Shown: piece by piece, positions 38,292 through 51,179 of the stretch
Layout: each line of letters starts with the position of its first letter
Position numbering within the stretch: the first letter of the stretch is position 1
From: Welwitschia mirabilis
Taxonomy: Eukaryota > Gnetophyta > Gnetopsida > Welwitschiales
Direction: 5' to 3'
Assembly (NCBI GenBank): GCA_051453625.1
Contig: JBOZIK010000001.1
Span: 123,553,103-123,613,964 of the forward strand
Length of the DNA stretch: 60,862 bases
Program-made: the position numbers and the translations under genes
Notes under the pieces: model-generated
Database searches by the model: none
Told to the model about the DNA's origin: nothing
Seen by the model: only the letters and a program-made list of their open reading frames with translations

Positions 38292-39106
38292 AAGCACAGC
38301 AGGAAGTAGTTAGAATGGACACCTAAGAATGGAAGAGGTAGATCGGTGAAAGATGGAAGGGGAGACCTGAACAGTGCGTGGGAGGCCTACGTCCAAGAAA
38401 ATCGACTTGCATGCAAAATAACACACAGCCAGAAATGGAACTGCAAGAGCGAGGCATAGACATAAGCAAAGAAACGAAAGTGCTGGTGTAAGAAACAGGG
38501 CACAAGCAAGAAAATGAGTGTGCGATACACAGCTACCAAAGATAGCAACAGCAGCTGAGCTTGGAAGAGAAGAGCAGCGCGAGGGACGCTAAACACAAAT
38601 GGCAGCGAAGGAAGAAATGAACGATAAGCAGCACAGCAGCGTGGGAGCAAAGGGAGCAGATGAAAAAGATTTTCCTCTGTTTTTTTTAATTTTATTTTTA
38701 TTATTATTTTTATTTTATTTTTTAAAAAAGACTTTTCTTTTTAGAAAAAACAATAAGGGACCATTTAATTTTTTCCTGCAAAGTTATATACTTTTTTTAG
38801 AAAAGAACTGAAAAAAACTTAGGAAAATATTGCTTTTTTTTTAATTTTTAAAAAAAAAACCTTTTGTATATTTTTGAAATCATATTTAAAATTTATTTTT
38901 TATCTAGTTTTAGGCTTTAAATTGAAATTTCTCTTAAAATTAAGAAAAGAAAATAATAACAAAAACTTTTTAGATTCTGGAAAAAAATGTGTTTTCTTAG
39001 ATTAGAACTTGTTTTTTTTTTAAACATTTAAATTTTTTCTTTGGGTAAAACTTTTTAGGCCTAAATCACCTGAAAATATTACAACATCAGGAAACTTTGT
39101 TAAAAT

Positions 39107-39345
39107 GAAATCTAGTCAACAAACATCGCAACTTGTTCAAACTTGGTCAAAGTTAGTCAAACTAGTTAAAGTTAGTCAAAATCAATTAAAACCTATTAAA
39201 CTATCAAAGCACAGTTAAAACGACAATTAAAACCAGTCAAAATGAGTCAATTGGCATCAATCAATGTGAGTCTAAGTTATTTAACCAGAGTCAAACATAG
39301 TCAAAGTTGGTCAACTTTAGTTAGACCAGGTCAAGTCATTAGGTT
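39107..39345. repeat. Cluster of AGTCAAA units (W-box-like cores)
   Basis: About ten GTCAA pentamers in 240 bases (for example near 39146, 39155, 39173, 39236, 39291 and 39301), often spaced 8-10 bases as GGTCAAAGTTAGTCAAAC. The reverse strand reads TTGAC, the core bound by WRKY factors. It may equally be a decayed minisatellite in the LARD leader. Confidence 0.5.
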
Positions 39346-40352
39346 TAGCTTAAACTCATTTAAATCACCATCAAACCACCAAAGTCATTTATCATCATAT
39401 AACATTAAAACTAATCCACCATTTATAGGAAACAAAAAAGCTCATAAACAATCTACAAGAAATCCATTGACAAAAACAATAAAGCTATGGAAAAAAAAAC
39501 AAGTATAACCAGTTTAGAGTGCCTCATCAATCCCATCTTTACTAAGAATGTATCCTCAGTGGAAAAAATGAATAACAACACCAAAGAAAACTATGCGCAG
39601 AGGCTTACATAGAGCACAAGCTCATGAGCACATACATGATACAAGAAGGATATCAAGAGTGATGGTTGTACATAGTGGCAATAAAATTAACTGTGATAGA
39701 GAGAAGGATCGCAGGGGCTTGCATAGTCTATAGGTTAAGTAGGAGCTAGTCACAGTTTGGTAGAGGTAGCAGGTGGAGAGTGGCTCAATTAGATGTAGCT
39801 GAAGAATAAATGTACACAGAGAAAATTACAGAGGGAATAGCAGCGTAGAGGAAAAGGACAACCAGTAGGAAATATGCGAAAAACGCTGCGATTAGACAGC
39901 AAATAATAAAGGAATACACTGAATTAGTAAGGCAGAGAAAAAGAGTATGAGCTACAATAATAGATGCAAATAGAAGAGAAGAGAGAAAATAGTAGGCAAT
40001 GCACTTAGTAGTAAGCGATAGGCATTACAAGTAAAAAACATATCTAAAAATGTAAGCAAATGGCTCACTGGAGACCAAGAGATTATAGTGCAAGCAATGG
40101 AAAGTCTATAGATGCTAGAGTTTAAGGGATGCATAGGAGCAAAGTAGGGAAGGGCGAGATTACACATTAAGTAGAGCAATAGTTGTTAAGCAAAATAAAT
40201 AGTCATTAGGTAAAATAAAATAGCTATTAAGCAGAAAAGCACATGGTGACAGATCAAAAAAGGCAAGCCAAAATGAGCATGCAGATGAGGATGGTAAGAA
40301 GTTCTCAAGAAGTTAATGAAGTCATCAAAAGTAGATCAATAAGTTAATTTAA

Positions 40353-40367
40353 GGTTTTAATAGTAAT
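40353..40367 (-). other. Decayed primer-binding site of LARD copy 3
   Basis: At the place of the exact site in copy 1, the + strand reads GGTTTTAATAGTAAT. The match to GCTCTGATACCACTT is weak and the call depends on the alignment to 5594-5608. Confidence 0.35.
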
Positions 40368-40560
40368 TGCTAGGAAACAAAAGAGCCCAAAAACTAGATC
40401 ACAATATTTTTCAAAAATGAACTTTTATTTCTCCTTCAGTATTTCATTATCATTAAAGAGCTTACGTATAAAGGCAAGTATACTATTAGGGTTTCACTAG
40501 GATTTTTACATATCCCTAAGCATGGGACCACAGTGTGCATACAAATATTAATAATAAAAA
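40368..40560 (-). repeat. Short LTR of the LARD-like element, copy 3
   Basis: In + coordinates it starts TGCTAGGAAACAAAAGAGCC and matches the copies at 5608 and 21376 through AAGGCAAGTATACTATTAGG to GTGCATACAAA. About 180-190 bases. Confidence 0.6.
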
Positions 40561-40740
40561 TCATATAAAATATCTCCTATAAAAATTAAGGAACTGAGAA
40601 TTTATCTTAAAGAAATTTTACAAAAATTTTCATTTATCTTCCTTTATTACCATAAGAATCATTTGTGTTATATGTAATGGAAAATTAAAAAAAAAAAGTG
40701 AAACTTTCNNNNNNNNNNNNNNNNNNNNNNNNAAATTTAT

Positions 40741-43160
40741 TATTAATAATAAATAATCTTTTTAACCAACTTAAGGAAGCTAAGACATTTTCAAAAATTA
40801 ATTTAAAATTTGAATGCCACTGAGCTTAGATTAATAAAAAGTAATTTATAAAAAAATTTTAGAACTTGCTGTGGATATTATAAATTTACTATTATAGCTT
40901 TTAATTTAACTAATTTCTTGAAAATATTCATAGTATTATGGATTACATCTTTCAAAAACATCTTGATTCCTTTAAAATAATATTTACTAATGACATTTTC
41001 ATTTATTCTAAATCTTATGAAAAACATAAAAAACATGTGAGAATAGTGTTAGAGACTATAAGAGATCATTATTTATATGCTAACATGAAAAAATGTTCTT
41101 TTTGAAGGAATTCACCCAGTTTTTTAGTTATAGAGTTTTAAAGAAGGGTGTTTTAATTAACTCAAGTAAAGTTAGAATAATTATAAAATAAGAAATGTCT
41201 GTATGCTACTAAAATTAGAATTTCTTGCTAGATGTTGTCATCAGTTAATCTTTAACTTTTCCAAGGTAGCATTTCTCTTAGAAAGTCATCTAAATGAAAA
41301 TAAAGACTTCATTTAGATAGAAAAATGTCAATAACACTTTTGATCAACTTACAAAAATGCTTAACTAGTGCTTTATTTATGGAAATTTCAAATGACTCTA
41401 AGATCTTTTTAGTTTATATTAATGCATTAGAAGATTTTCTTTGAATTACCTTTGAAAAAGATATAAAAGTAGCATTTCATTTACTAAGACAAGTTAACAT
41501 AGATGAGAGAATTTATCCTATCCATGATCTTGATCTAACTACAGTAATATCTACTTTAAAGTTATAAAAGCATTCTCTCTATTATATGAAATTGCAAGTC
41601 TAGACTAATCATAAGAATCTTAAATACATTTTCATTTAATTAAATTTAAACCTTAGATAAAGAAGATGAATGAAATTTCTTTTTAGTTTAAATCTTGGGG
41701 TTTTGTATCATAAAGGAAAAGGGAATAAGGTTGTAGATGCTCTTTGTAGATGTGGTTATCTTAAATAGGTTATTAAAATTCAAAGACAAATACCTACCAT
41801 TATTTAGGGAATCAAAATAATGATAAAATTATTAAAAATTAAAAGGACTAATTAGAAAAATGAATGGATTGAGAACATTTTAGTATTAATTTAGATGATA
41901 TTATCAACTATAAAGGAGTCCAAATTTTCTATCCCACCAATATTATGTCATCCTACAAGAAGTAAAAACATATGAAAACATGAAATAGAAATCACAATAA
42001 TTAGGGATAAAAAAGACATAGTAGAATTTATATCAAAGTATCTAAATTGTGGATAGGTTAAGGAAGAACATAGAAATATAATGGTATTACTTTATCCTCA
42101 TCATTTTCTTTAATATAAATGAGATGTTATTTGCATGGATTTTATCTTAAGACTTTGAAAAACTTGAATAAGTAATAACTCAATCATGGTTGTAATTAAT
42201 AAAATAACTAAATTAGCATAATTTATCTCTATAAAATCTACTTATGAAGTTAATAATATATGTAAATTATATATCCAAAATGTTTTTCTTTTGTATTATG
42301 TTCTCTTCATAAGTATCTATGATAAAAATTTAAAGTATACATTTAAATTTTGATCATAATTATAACTAGGTTTAGACACCAAGTTAAATATGAGCATTGC
42401 ATTCCATCCTTAAAAGTTAATTAGGGGAAAAGGCTTAATCAAAATTTAGGAGGCATTTTTAGATTATGTATTCTAAATAAGTCTAAAATTTAGAAAGAAT
42501 ATTTACCATTATATAAATTTTCATATAATAATAGTTATCAAAGTTTAATTTAAATGGATTTATTTGAAGCTCTATATGTTAGAAAATACAAAGTGCATAC
42601 TATATGAATAAAACCTAATAAAGCTTAACTACAAGACTAGAAATGTTATAAAATGTAAAAAGTAAAATAAAAATCATTAATAATAGACTTAAATAAGAAA
42701 TAAATGGATAAAATTTATATGCATATTGTCAAAGAATAAATTCACATAGGTGATCATGTATTCCTAAAAGTATCACCAAGGAAATCAAATAATGCAAGGA
42801 ATTAAGAGACCAAAATTAGCTCCTAGATCAGTGGAGCATTTGATGTACAACAACATATTAGACCTTTGGCATATAAGCCTAATTATTCGACATGAATGAT
42901 GTTTTTAATATAAGTATGCTGAGAAAGTATATTGTCAAGCCTTATTATGTGTTAAATTAGTTTCAGATTTAAGTGGAAATTTAATTTTTTTTAATATAAA
43001 AAAATCCAAATGAAGTATAAAATACATGAACTATTACATTATGAAATTGAGAGGATCAAACAAATAAAGATAGAGTGGAGTAATCATAATATTAATTAAG
43101 CTACTTGGGGGCCAGAATAAATAATGAAAAATCTATAATCAAATTTTTGGAAATACAATA
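40741..43160 (+). pseudogene. Ty3/gypsy (Tekay/Del chromovirus-like) RT-RNase H-integrase remnant
   Basis: Starts just after a 24 N gap inside RT: NLFNQLKEAKTFSKINL (about 40762), then IIFTNDIFIYSKSYEKHKKH (about 40975) with catalytic IDDIL changed to TNDIF, then RDHYLYANMKKCSF. RNase H has YPIHDLDLTTVISTLK (about 41515) and NLGVLYHKGKGNKVVDAL (about 41690). Integrase has EMLFAWILS, and later LFDMNDVFNISMLRKYI (about 42880-42930), which is the Tekay-type VHDVFHVSMLRKY block. EWSNHNIN and ATWGPE (about 43075-43120) match the chromodomain-proximal VLWRNH..EEATWE. Stops throughout. Confidence 0.85.
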
Positions 43161-43217
43161 ATATTTAGTCATAAATTATCAAACTCTCTATCTATCTTGA
43201 TTCCTAGGAGTGAATCA

Positions 43218-43232
43218 TTCTAAGTGTGGTAG
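43218..43232 (+). other. Decayed polypurine tract of the gypsy element
   Basis: TTCTAAGTGTGGTAG stands where Tekay/Del elements have a TTCTAAGGGGGG-type tract. It comes right before the TGTATTATATCC start of the LTR. Confidence 0.5.
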
Positions 43233-44400
43233 TGTATTATATCCAACATTTTGTAGACTTTTAATTAGTTAAAGATTAGACACATTCATTTCTTAGAGAA
43301 TTATATTATACTTTCTCACTTTTAAAATGAAACCCTTATTTAATCAAAGGATTATGGTATTATTATTTAGTATTATAAGTAATAACATCTTTATATTTTT
43401 ATTAAAAATAATGCAAAAGATATATGTTATATTTAATTTTGAACTGTGGATACTTAAACAATCTTTTAAGTGATTAACCTTAAATTTTTAGTAATATTTC
43501 ATAATATTAGTATTCATAATTAAATATAATAATAATTTGAGAACTTTTATTTTTTATAAGAAAAGTAATATATAAATAGAAGCTATCTAAAATGTTAAAA
43601 TCAAATAATTCCATTATTGCAAAAGCATTTAATTTATGTGGAAAAATTATCAAAGTGAACATTTTTAATAAGGTATAAAATAATAATAAAATATGTACAT
43701 AAATGGCATGTGATGTATTTAATGTAATTATTTATTATGTGTCTTATTAAATTTTAAAAGATAAAAATACTTAGTAAAAGTAAATGGATAATGTAAACTA
43801 ATAAAATAAATAGAGAAAAATTTAGTGTACTACATTCAACTCTAAAATTTTCTTTCTTTTGTTTTATGTTGATGAATTTGCTCTATTTTGAAATTAATGA
43901 GCATGTGAATAAGCACATGTAGTCTTATTCATAAACTAAGGAGGATGACATACTAGATTTTACTCTATGATGGTCATCATCCTTCTTGATTTGTGGAAGT
44001 ACTAAGGCATAAAATATTTATTTTGTTATTCATTAAAATTGAAAAAATTTATCTCATTGTGATACATAAAACTTTTAAATTTTATGAAAAAAAATGTATT
44101 TTCCTAATTCACAATATACAATTTTTAATTCATACTTTGAATTGATTAAATATAGTTATAAAAATATAATGGACTAAAAGAAAATCAGCATGATAAAATG
44201 ATACATGTAATTAATCTTACTGATTAAAGAAAGAAAATTACTCACTCTAGGTAGGTACATGTGTCATTTTGGTGAATATTAATATCATTAACTAATAGTT
44301 ATAATAGTTAATAATATATAATGAAATAGTATGACTTATATACATAAATGAGACATATATCATATTTTTACATGGTATCAAATCCAATATAATAGAATCA
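43233..44400 (+). repeat. Start of the gypsy 3' LTR (end uncertain)
   Basis: TGTATTATATCC resembles the TGTAACACCC start of Tekay/Del LTRs. A TATA-like ATATAAATAG lies near 43570. No partner LTR is in the window, so the right end is a guess. Confidence 0.4.
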
Positions 44401-44449
44401 AGAAGATACCTTAAGTATAACAAGTTCATAAATAGTTCTAACAAGAGGA

Positions 44450-46430
44450 TCATAATCCAAGAGGAAATCATTAATAAAATTAAGAAGTTTAGAGAATTCT
44501 ACAAATGATTCCACTTAGGAAAAATGTTTCATCCTTGTTAAAATTGGCAGTTCTATTGAAGGAAATCAAAAGTTATAAAATAAAGATTCCTATAGTTCCA
44601 AATATGATATTCAGAGATTTCAAAAATTTCCCTACATGGAGTAGGATGATAGAAATATATTTAAACATAAGATATCTACAAGACTTAATCTATGAAGACT
44701 TGACATGTTCTACAAAGAGACCCAAACACTAGATAAACATGTACAATATAATATTATATAGACCATGGATCCCTATATTATTGCTAGAATCAAAAGAGTA
44801 TAAATGACTTTTATAATATGTAAAAAGCTAAAAAAAGTATACAATGTTCAGAATCATGCTTAGTTTAGATCCTTCATCATGAAACTAAAAAACTTACATC
44901 ATAAATCTACTACTTCTATTTTTGTTATGATATAAATACTAACTAATAAAACCATGATAAAACTCATTTATGCTCATAAGGTTTCTTTGAAAGGTGGAAC
45001 TTCTTCAAGTTCCTTGAACATGGTACTTGTAGTTCAAGAGAAGAATTAAAAGAAGTAAAGATTCATAGGTAGATAATTCAGTTACAATAACATAAGACAT
45101 GTAATAGACAAATGTAAAAAGCCACATAAAAAAGAGAATATTAATAAAAATAGATCCAAATACTTTGAGAATAAAAATATTAAAAAGGAAGGGAAAAAAG
45201 ATGGTAAGGAAAGGAGTTTTATTGCCATTATTAAAGATAATACTTGCCTTGTAAATTTACTTATTAATAACATTAATGTAATAACTAATGGTGATTTCAT
45301 TATGATTAAATGCCCTAGTATCTTAATTTAGTAGTACTAAACATGCATGTAAGAATCAAAAGCTTTTAATTAATTTTTAAATAGCATAACATGCATTAGT
45401 GGATGTCACCATTAGGGGACCTATTATGTTCGAATTTAATACCATGATATGGTTAATTACTACATTACATAATGTTTATTATTTTTTATAATTAAAATAT
45501 AAATTAATCTTAGTGTCTAGTTTCTAGCATGATTATGATATGCTCTCCAGGAGAGATGGTTAACATGCTGGAGTACTATCAAACATTATTATAAATATGA
45601 TTACTTCATGAAATAATGGAATATATTAATTTGAGTTGAATAACATATTAATAACCAATGTTAAAAGGAGTATTTAATACTATACACTTGATCATGCTAA
45701 CATATAGGCCATGATAAAGTTAAAAGGATTGCACCACTGGTAGTTTTGTAAACATAAAATACTTTAGTAAATGTGATTATTATTTAAAATCTAAAAAACC
45801 TTATTAATAGAAAGACCACAAAAACACTTGAATTAATGATTTAGATATTATTTTTTTGGTTGAACATTACTCCATGAAAAGCATCTATTCCTTATTATGT
45901 TTGTAGATGATTTTCCATAATATTGTTGGGTAATTCCTATATGATACAAGAAAGATATGTTAAGAAAAATTTACTATTGAAAAAAGTAGGCCCAAAATAA
46001 GATGAAACAAAAAAATACTCAATTATATATTAATAATAAAAGGTTGTATACTAGCCACTAGTTTTAGGAATTTTTCCAAAAGAAAGGAATATAACTTTAA
46101 ACCAAATCAACATAATTTCCATGTTACAATGATGATGCTAAATAACTAAATCATCAAAATGATGTATTATATTTTGTTTTAAAGTTACCTTAGTGTGGAT
46201 TAATGGGTAGAGTCCCTTTTTATTAAATACTTCCTTCTGAATATGATTTCAACTAAAATCCTTTAAGGCAATAGTCCGTTTGGATTATGGAATGAAATAA
46301 TTATTCCCATGCTTAGAATGTATGGCTACTAAGATTCCTATTATAAGAATCATGTTAATAAATGTTTATAATGGTCTAATATTAGGATGCTAGTTGAATA
46401 TATTAATATGTCACATGTGAACTATATTTA
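44450..46430 (+). pseudogene. Copia gag/integrase remnant
   Basis: A 75-codon frame at 44505-44732 has RDFKNFPTWSRMIEIYLNI, the gag pattern of an F..NYP.W..RM..YL block. At about 45070 SYNNIRHVIDKCKKPHKKEN is the second half of a zinc knuckle (GH.IDKC.K.H) whose first two Cys are lost. At about 45905 VDDFP, stop, YCWVIPI matches the integrase VDDFSRY.WV block. It ends right before the copia family C LTR. Confidence 0.6.
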
Positions 46431-46445
46431 TAATGTTGTCATTAA

Positions 46446-47882
46446 TGATTGATTGAACTCAGAGAAGAGGGGTGAATGAGTTCCACTAAATAAAAATTAA
46501 ACTAATAAACAAATGAAAATGCATAATAATAATACACCTTACTAAGATATTGTGGTTTTCCAACTTGGGTACATCNNNNNNNNNNACCTACAAGAAACAC
46601 TAGTTTTCTGGCATACCACCCACCTTACAATAAGTGAGAGTCTTCTTGCAAGACGAAAATCTCTTTACCTCAAGAAAATAGTGGTTTTCATAGGTGCATC
46701 ATGACCTTTACAATAGTGAGAGTCTACTTAGAAGGTAGCACTCTCTTCCTCATAAGGGAATAATGGTTTTTTGGCTTACTAATAACCTTACATCAAACTA
46801 GTACCTAAAATCACAATATCAAATGCACACCTCTATAAGGATTACCTTATAAGATATTTCATATTTAATAAATGGACTTTACACCAATATTTAATAATAA
46901 GATAGTCCACAATGTAAGCCAAAAATACCCTATAATAACTAGCTTGAAGATATTGCTTTGATGAAGATTTTAGCTCCTTAGTATTGTTGTAGTTGATATG
47001 AGTATGAATAAAAAACAACACAATAAATATCTAAGAGAAAATAATGATAGCAATGCTAGATCCTTTATAATGATGTCTTGATTCTTTCTAAAAAGTACAT
47101 TTTACTTGTATAAGCTTTCTTTTGATTTAATCATTGAAATGCAAGAAATCTTTGTATTTCTCATTGATCAATGAAGTCCCAAAAAAAATATTCTTTGTTT
47201 TATGTAATTTATGCTTTATACAGTCAAATAAGATCTACATGTTTAAGCTTGAAAGGTATCCATTTGGTTTTTAACTACCACACAACAAATGGGATACATC
47301 TAGGTGTTGGACCTGTAACTTTAGTTTTAATTGACATGAACTTTGGCCTCAAATTTCTTTACTTTTGTAGATGTCTAATAATAGTTAGATGTATTCACTT
47401 TATAGATTTATTCAGTCAACTTGTCTAGATTTTATTGAAATTTACTCTGTAGTATACTTGGGCCTTCGTGATCATGAATTCACAATGTAGACATTGATAG
47501 CTTACTTGATACATAGGATATTAGTCAAAGGTCAAATTAATTCTATTACTTATGTTGGCTTAGTATATACATCTTCAATTATGTAAACATATTCATTTGC
47601 GTCAAGTTCAACTTTCAGCTCACTTGTCTTTTAGCCTATGATTTAAACTTTAATACGTACAAGACGTCTTTAACTTTTTAGACATATTCACTCAAAACAT
47701 CTTTAATTTTTAAAATGTCTTTAAACAATTGATTTTGTAGTTTTATTATTTAATCCTTTTTGTTAGATGTTATCTATGAAGATTCATCATGATCTAGTGC
47801 CTATCAAGGTCTGATGTTCTTGTAATGACTTATCTACATACTGACACAAAATATTTGACAAGTGAAATCATCAATATCAACA
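46446..47882 (-). repeat. 3' LTR of the copia family C element
   Basis: Direct repeat of 53199-54672. In + coordinates it begins TGATTGATTGAAC and ends ATATCAACA. It contains a 10 N gap (46576-46585). U3 (about 47300-47730) carries many AGACATCTT / AGACGTCTTTAA-type motifs. The 85-codon + strand ORF at 47171 is a chance frame inside the LTR. Confidence 0.8.
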
Positions 47883-47899
47883 ATCTCCCCCTTTTTGAT
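47883..47899 (-). other. Polypurine tract of the copia family C element
   Basis: On the - strand ATCAAAAAGGGGGAGAT touches the TGTTGATATTG start of the LTR. Almost identical to the tract of family B at 29430-29446. Confidence 0.8.
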
Positions 47900-48399
47900 G
47901 ATTTTTAAAACTTGGTAAATTTTGTTAGTACAATTGCATCTGATAAATTGAAATTAGCCATATATATTTCATACAAAATGCACATAATTACTATTTGTAA
48001 TAATCATGATGAAATTGAATTATATGCTAGTACTATATTATAAAGAATATACTTATGGAAATAATAGTCAATAAGCATCAGATCAAGATAGCATAGAAAA
48101 TGTGTAAAAGAATTTAAATAACTAAATGATTAAAGTAAGGCATATTAAAGATGTACCAAATGAAAGCATAATATTAAGATAAATACTAAGCCAATCATAA
48201 AAACATGTGCTAAGAATAGGAGATGTTAGATAACAATGATGTATGCCAAAATATCAAAGAGGAATTATTAATAACACTGATGACACTCATGGATCCAATC
48301 TAAAATCTTATAATCAAGAACTTCAAGCCTAATAGAGTATTCTAAACTTAAAGGCTATAGTATCCAACTGATCTACTAATGATTTGCCACATATGTCTC

Positions 48400-48960
48400 C
48401 CTTTTTGAACATCATAAAAATGCCTTAGTTACTAAGAGCTAAATCACTTAAGTAATACTCACCTTCATCTTCTTTATCACAATTGTCACTATCATGGTAT
48501 GTAGAGGTTGACTGGGTATATGATGGTAAGGAGGTAGGAGGTGAAGTATGCCTCTTCCTAAAGGAGTGCTATGATGTCTCACCATGGACCTCAAAGGTTT
48601 TTCTCCTCATATGTTAATACATTTGAGAGGTGATGGAAGTCCCAAAAAAATCAGTGGCAATAGTCTCTATAAAAGGTGATGGTAACTGGAGAGATGAAAG
48701 TGGTTCTAATTGGATTAGTTCTATATGAGAAGGCAGTGATGAGGAGGAATGCACTGGAGGTGGAGAAGGTACATGTGGTGGTGGTGATGGCTATGTAGAA
48801 TGGCAGAATGAAATCTTATGATAAGGACGATGAAAGATAAGAGGTAGTTCATTTGAGCTCTTAGACTCTATCTCCTATTTTGCAAGCCTCTATTATAGAG
48901 GATCTAGAACCTATTGCTCCCCCTATACATGTGCCTATGTGAAAGTATAATACTTCCCTT
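48400..48960 (-). pseudogene. Proline/histidine/serine-rich low-complexity segment of copia family C
   Basis: The - strand frames give runs such as SPPPHVPSPPPVHSSSS (about 48770) with frequent CCACCACCA triplets. It lies between the putative extra domain and the polypurine tract. No domain is identified; it could be the linker or tail of a gag- or env-like ORF. Confidence 0.4.
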
Positions 48961-49099
48961 GAGCCAGTGCCTCATCTCCAGAAGACTTCTTTGATAATTC
49001 ACTATTTGTTGTCCTACCTAAGTCATAACTATGCTAAACAAAGTTGAAGGTCCTACTTCCTCTTGTTTTACTCTTCCTCTAAGTCTAACTATGTGGAAG

Positions 49100-50400
49100 T
49101 CCTCATTGATTCCCAACTCTTTACTGGTGCCTCATCTTTACTTGAAATGGATCTATGTTTCTTAAGTCTCAAAATATTTCTTCGAATTTCACCTATCATT
49201 TTTGTAATAACCTTTAATCCATTTTTCACTGATGAAGAGCTATGAATAGCAGTGGAAAATGATCTCACAAACTATGATGCCCTCCTACTTATGCCTTTAC
49301 CTGGTGGCATTAGTACTCTTCATTTTTTACTAAATTCTACCAATGATTTCTTCGAATGAATAAGGTTAACAAGTAACGCTGAAATATCTACACTATTAAT
49401 AATTAAGATAATAAGATGACAAGGATGATCAAAGATACCAAAGACGTATCCCTTACGAAACAACAAGATGATATCAAAGCATAGAACAAAACCCAAATCT
49501 ATTTGTAAACCAGTGAGTAAATAATATACAATGAAAGTCTACATGGGTTTACCATAACTTTAGCTCCTTCCTCTAACTACAATGTTGTAAAAAGTTACCA
49601 AACTAAGGATTGAGACATTTGATATCATATTTTTTCTCTCAATATTCTCAATAAAATTGTCCAAAAAGAACATTGCTCATACTACACTGAGGTACACTAA
49701 CAACTCTAGAACTAAATTTTTTTTTTTAAAGGAATGTATGTAAATCTTAGAAATATTTATATCATCTAGGTTAAGTACTGAATTTATAAAACTTAGAATA
49801 ATGTGCAAGTTAATACTTCTAACTTGTATCTGAAAGACACCGATGCTATTATCAATCTCATGAATTTTACCATATAATTCTCTTACCAGTAGATTTGTAA
49901 TGAACTAAATAAGTTATACCATCATCTGTTAACCAAGCTGAATGAAGTAACTCATCAGTTGGTCTATGCACCTCTTTTAAAAACCAAGAGTTCTCTCTAT
50001 AATAATGGAGTTTCTAGACCATGTTCTGAATCTTCTTTCTATTGCATCATGGTAGAACTAAGATTCATACTAAGATATCTAATGTTTGTTGCCTTTCTTC
50101 TTGTCGTAGTTGTAAAATAGAATAATAAACTGATAAAAGAATAACTAAAATACAAGAAACTATGAAAAAATGCACTTGTTTCAAAAGAAAATCCTATTCT
50201 TGCTTAGTGTTAAGATGTCTCAAGAATCCAAGATATCTTGCTAAAGAAATCTAAGAAAATAAAACCTAGAAAGTCTCCTAAGAAATACATGTTTTAAGTG
50301 GGTACTTGAAAATGAGATTTAATGTCCCTTTTGCTATTAAAAAGGTTCAAAACCCTAGCTATTGGTGCATGTTTATTCTCATAATAGTATAGTCAAAACA
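49100..50400 (-). pseudogene. Possible env-like / plant transposon-protein domain of copia family C
   Basis: Broken - strand frames at about 49430-49540 read YYLLTGLQIDLGF, then RKGYVFGIFDHPCHLI. This loosely follows the part of the plant 'putative transposon protein' domain with a (L/Y)LL.G..I.L..... segment before a YG(M/V)L.T.IFEHF-like segment. That domain is found in the extra ORF of SIRE-type copia and Athila elements. The match is by eye and weak. No RT or integrase motif is seen here. Confidence 0.3.
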
Positions 50401-50488
50401 TCTAGAAACTAGAATACATATAAAACGCAAAAAATGGATGTCTATGAATCTCAAGATGTCTTCCATTACAAATTTGTTAATATATTCT

Positions 50489-51141
50489 NNNNNNNNNNNN
50501 NNNNNNNNNNNNNNNNNNNNNNNNNNNNNNNNNNNNNNNNNNNNNNNNNNNNNNNNNNNNNNNNNNNNNNNNNNNNNNNNNNNNNNNNNNNNNNNNNNNN
50601 NNNNNNNNNNNNNNNNNNNNNNNNNNNNNNNNNNNNNNNNNNNNNNNNNNNNNNNNNNNNNNNNNNNNNNNNNNNNNNNNNNNNNNNNNNNNNNNNNNNN
50701 NNNNNNNNNNNNNNNNNNNNNNNNNNNNNNNNNNNNNNNNNNNNNNNNNNNNNNNNNNNNNNNNNNNNNNNNNNNNNNNNNNNNNNNNNNNNNNNNNNNN
50801 NNNNNNNNNNNNNNNNNNNNNNNNNNNNNNNNNNNNNNNNNNNNNNNNNNNNNNNNNNNNNNNNNNNNNNNNNNNNNNNNNNNNNNNNNNNNNNNNNNNN
50901 NNNNNNNNNNNNNNNNNNNNNNNNNNNNNNNNNNNNNNNNNNNNNNNNNNNNNNNNNNNNNNNNNNNNNNNNNNNNNNNNNNNNNNNNNNNNNNNNNNNN
51001 NNNNNNNNNNNNNNNNNNNNNNNNNNNNNNNNNNNNNNNNNNNNNNNNNNNNNNNNNNNNNNNNNNNNNNNNNNNNNNNNNNNNNNNNNNNNNNNNNNNN
51101 NNNNNNNNNNNNNNNNNNNNNNNNNNNNNNNNNNNNNNNNN
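50489..51141. other. Assembly gap, 653 N
   Basis: Lies between the protease remnant and the extra domain of the family C element, exactly where integrase and RT should be. The non-round length suggests a size estimate rather than a fixed placeholder. The apparent ORFs across it are only N. Confidence 0.95.
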
Positions 51142-51179
51142 TCATACATATAATTCTAACTTTCTCTGTACCGATGACA

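Larger units (their letters stand above)
36372..40352 (-). mobile_element. LARD-like retroelement, internal region, copy 3
   Basis: About 4 kb without gag or pol. It shares with 3290-5600 the GCATACATAGGAAT, TATGTAAGGCTCCT and AGCTTAATCTATCCA blocks in the same order. 37400-38660 is relatively GC-rich and purine-rich on +, giving long pyrimidine-rich frames on - that I regard as non-coding. The low-coordinate end is cut by the copia family B LTR. Two gaps (37875-37884 and 38159-38258) interrupt it. Confidence 0.5.

Noticed and set aside
37420-38811. Series of hydrophobic-looking ORFs of 60-123 codons
   Set aside because: They come from pyrimidine-rich strand bias, overlap each other in several frames, and some run through N gaps.
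47171-47428. 85-codon + strand ORF
   Set aside because: Lies wholly within the family C LTR and is broken in the partner LTR at 53199-54672.
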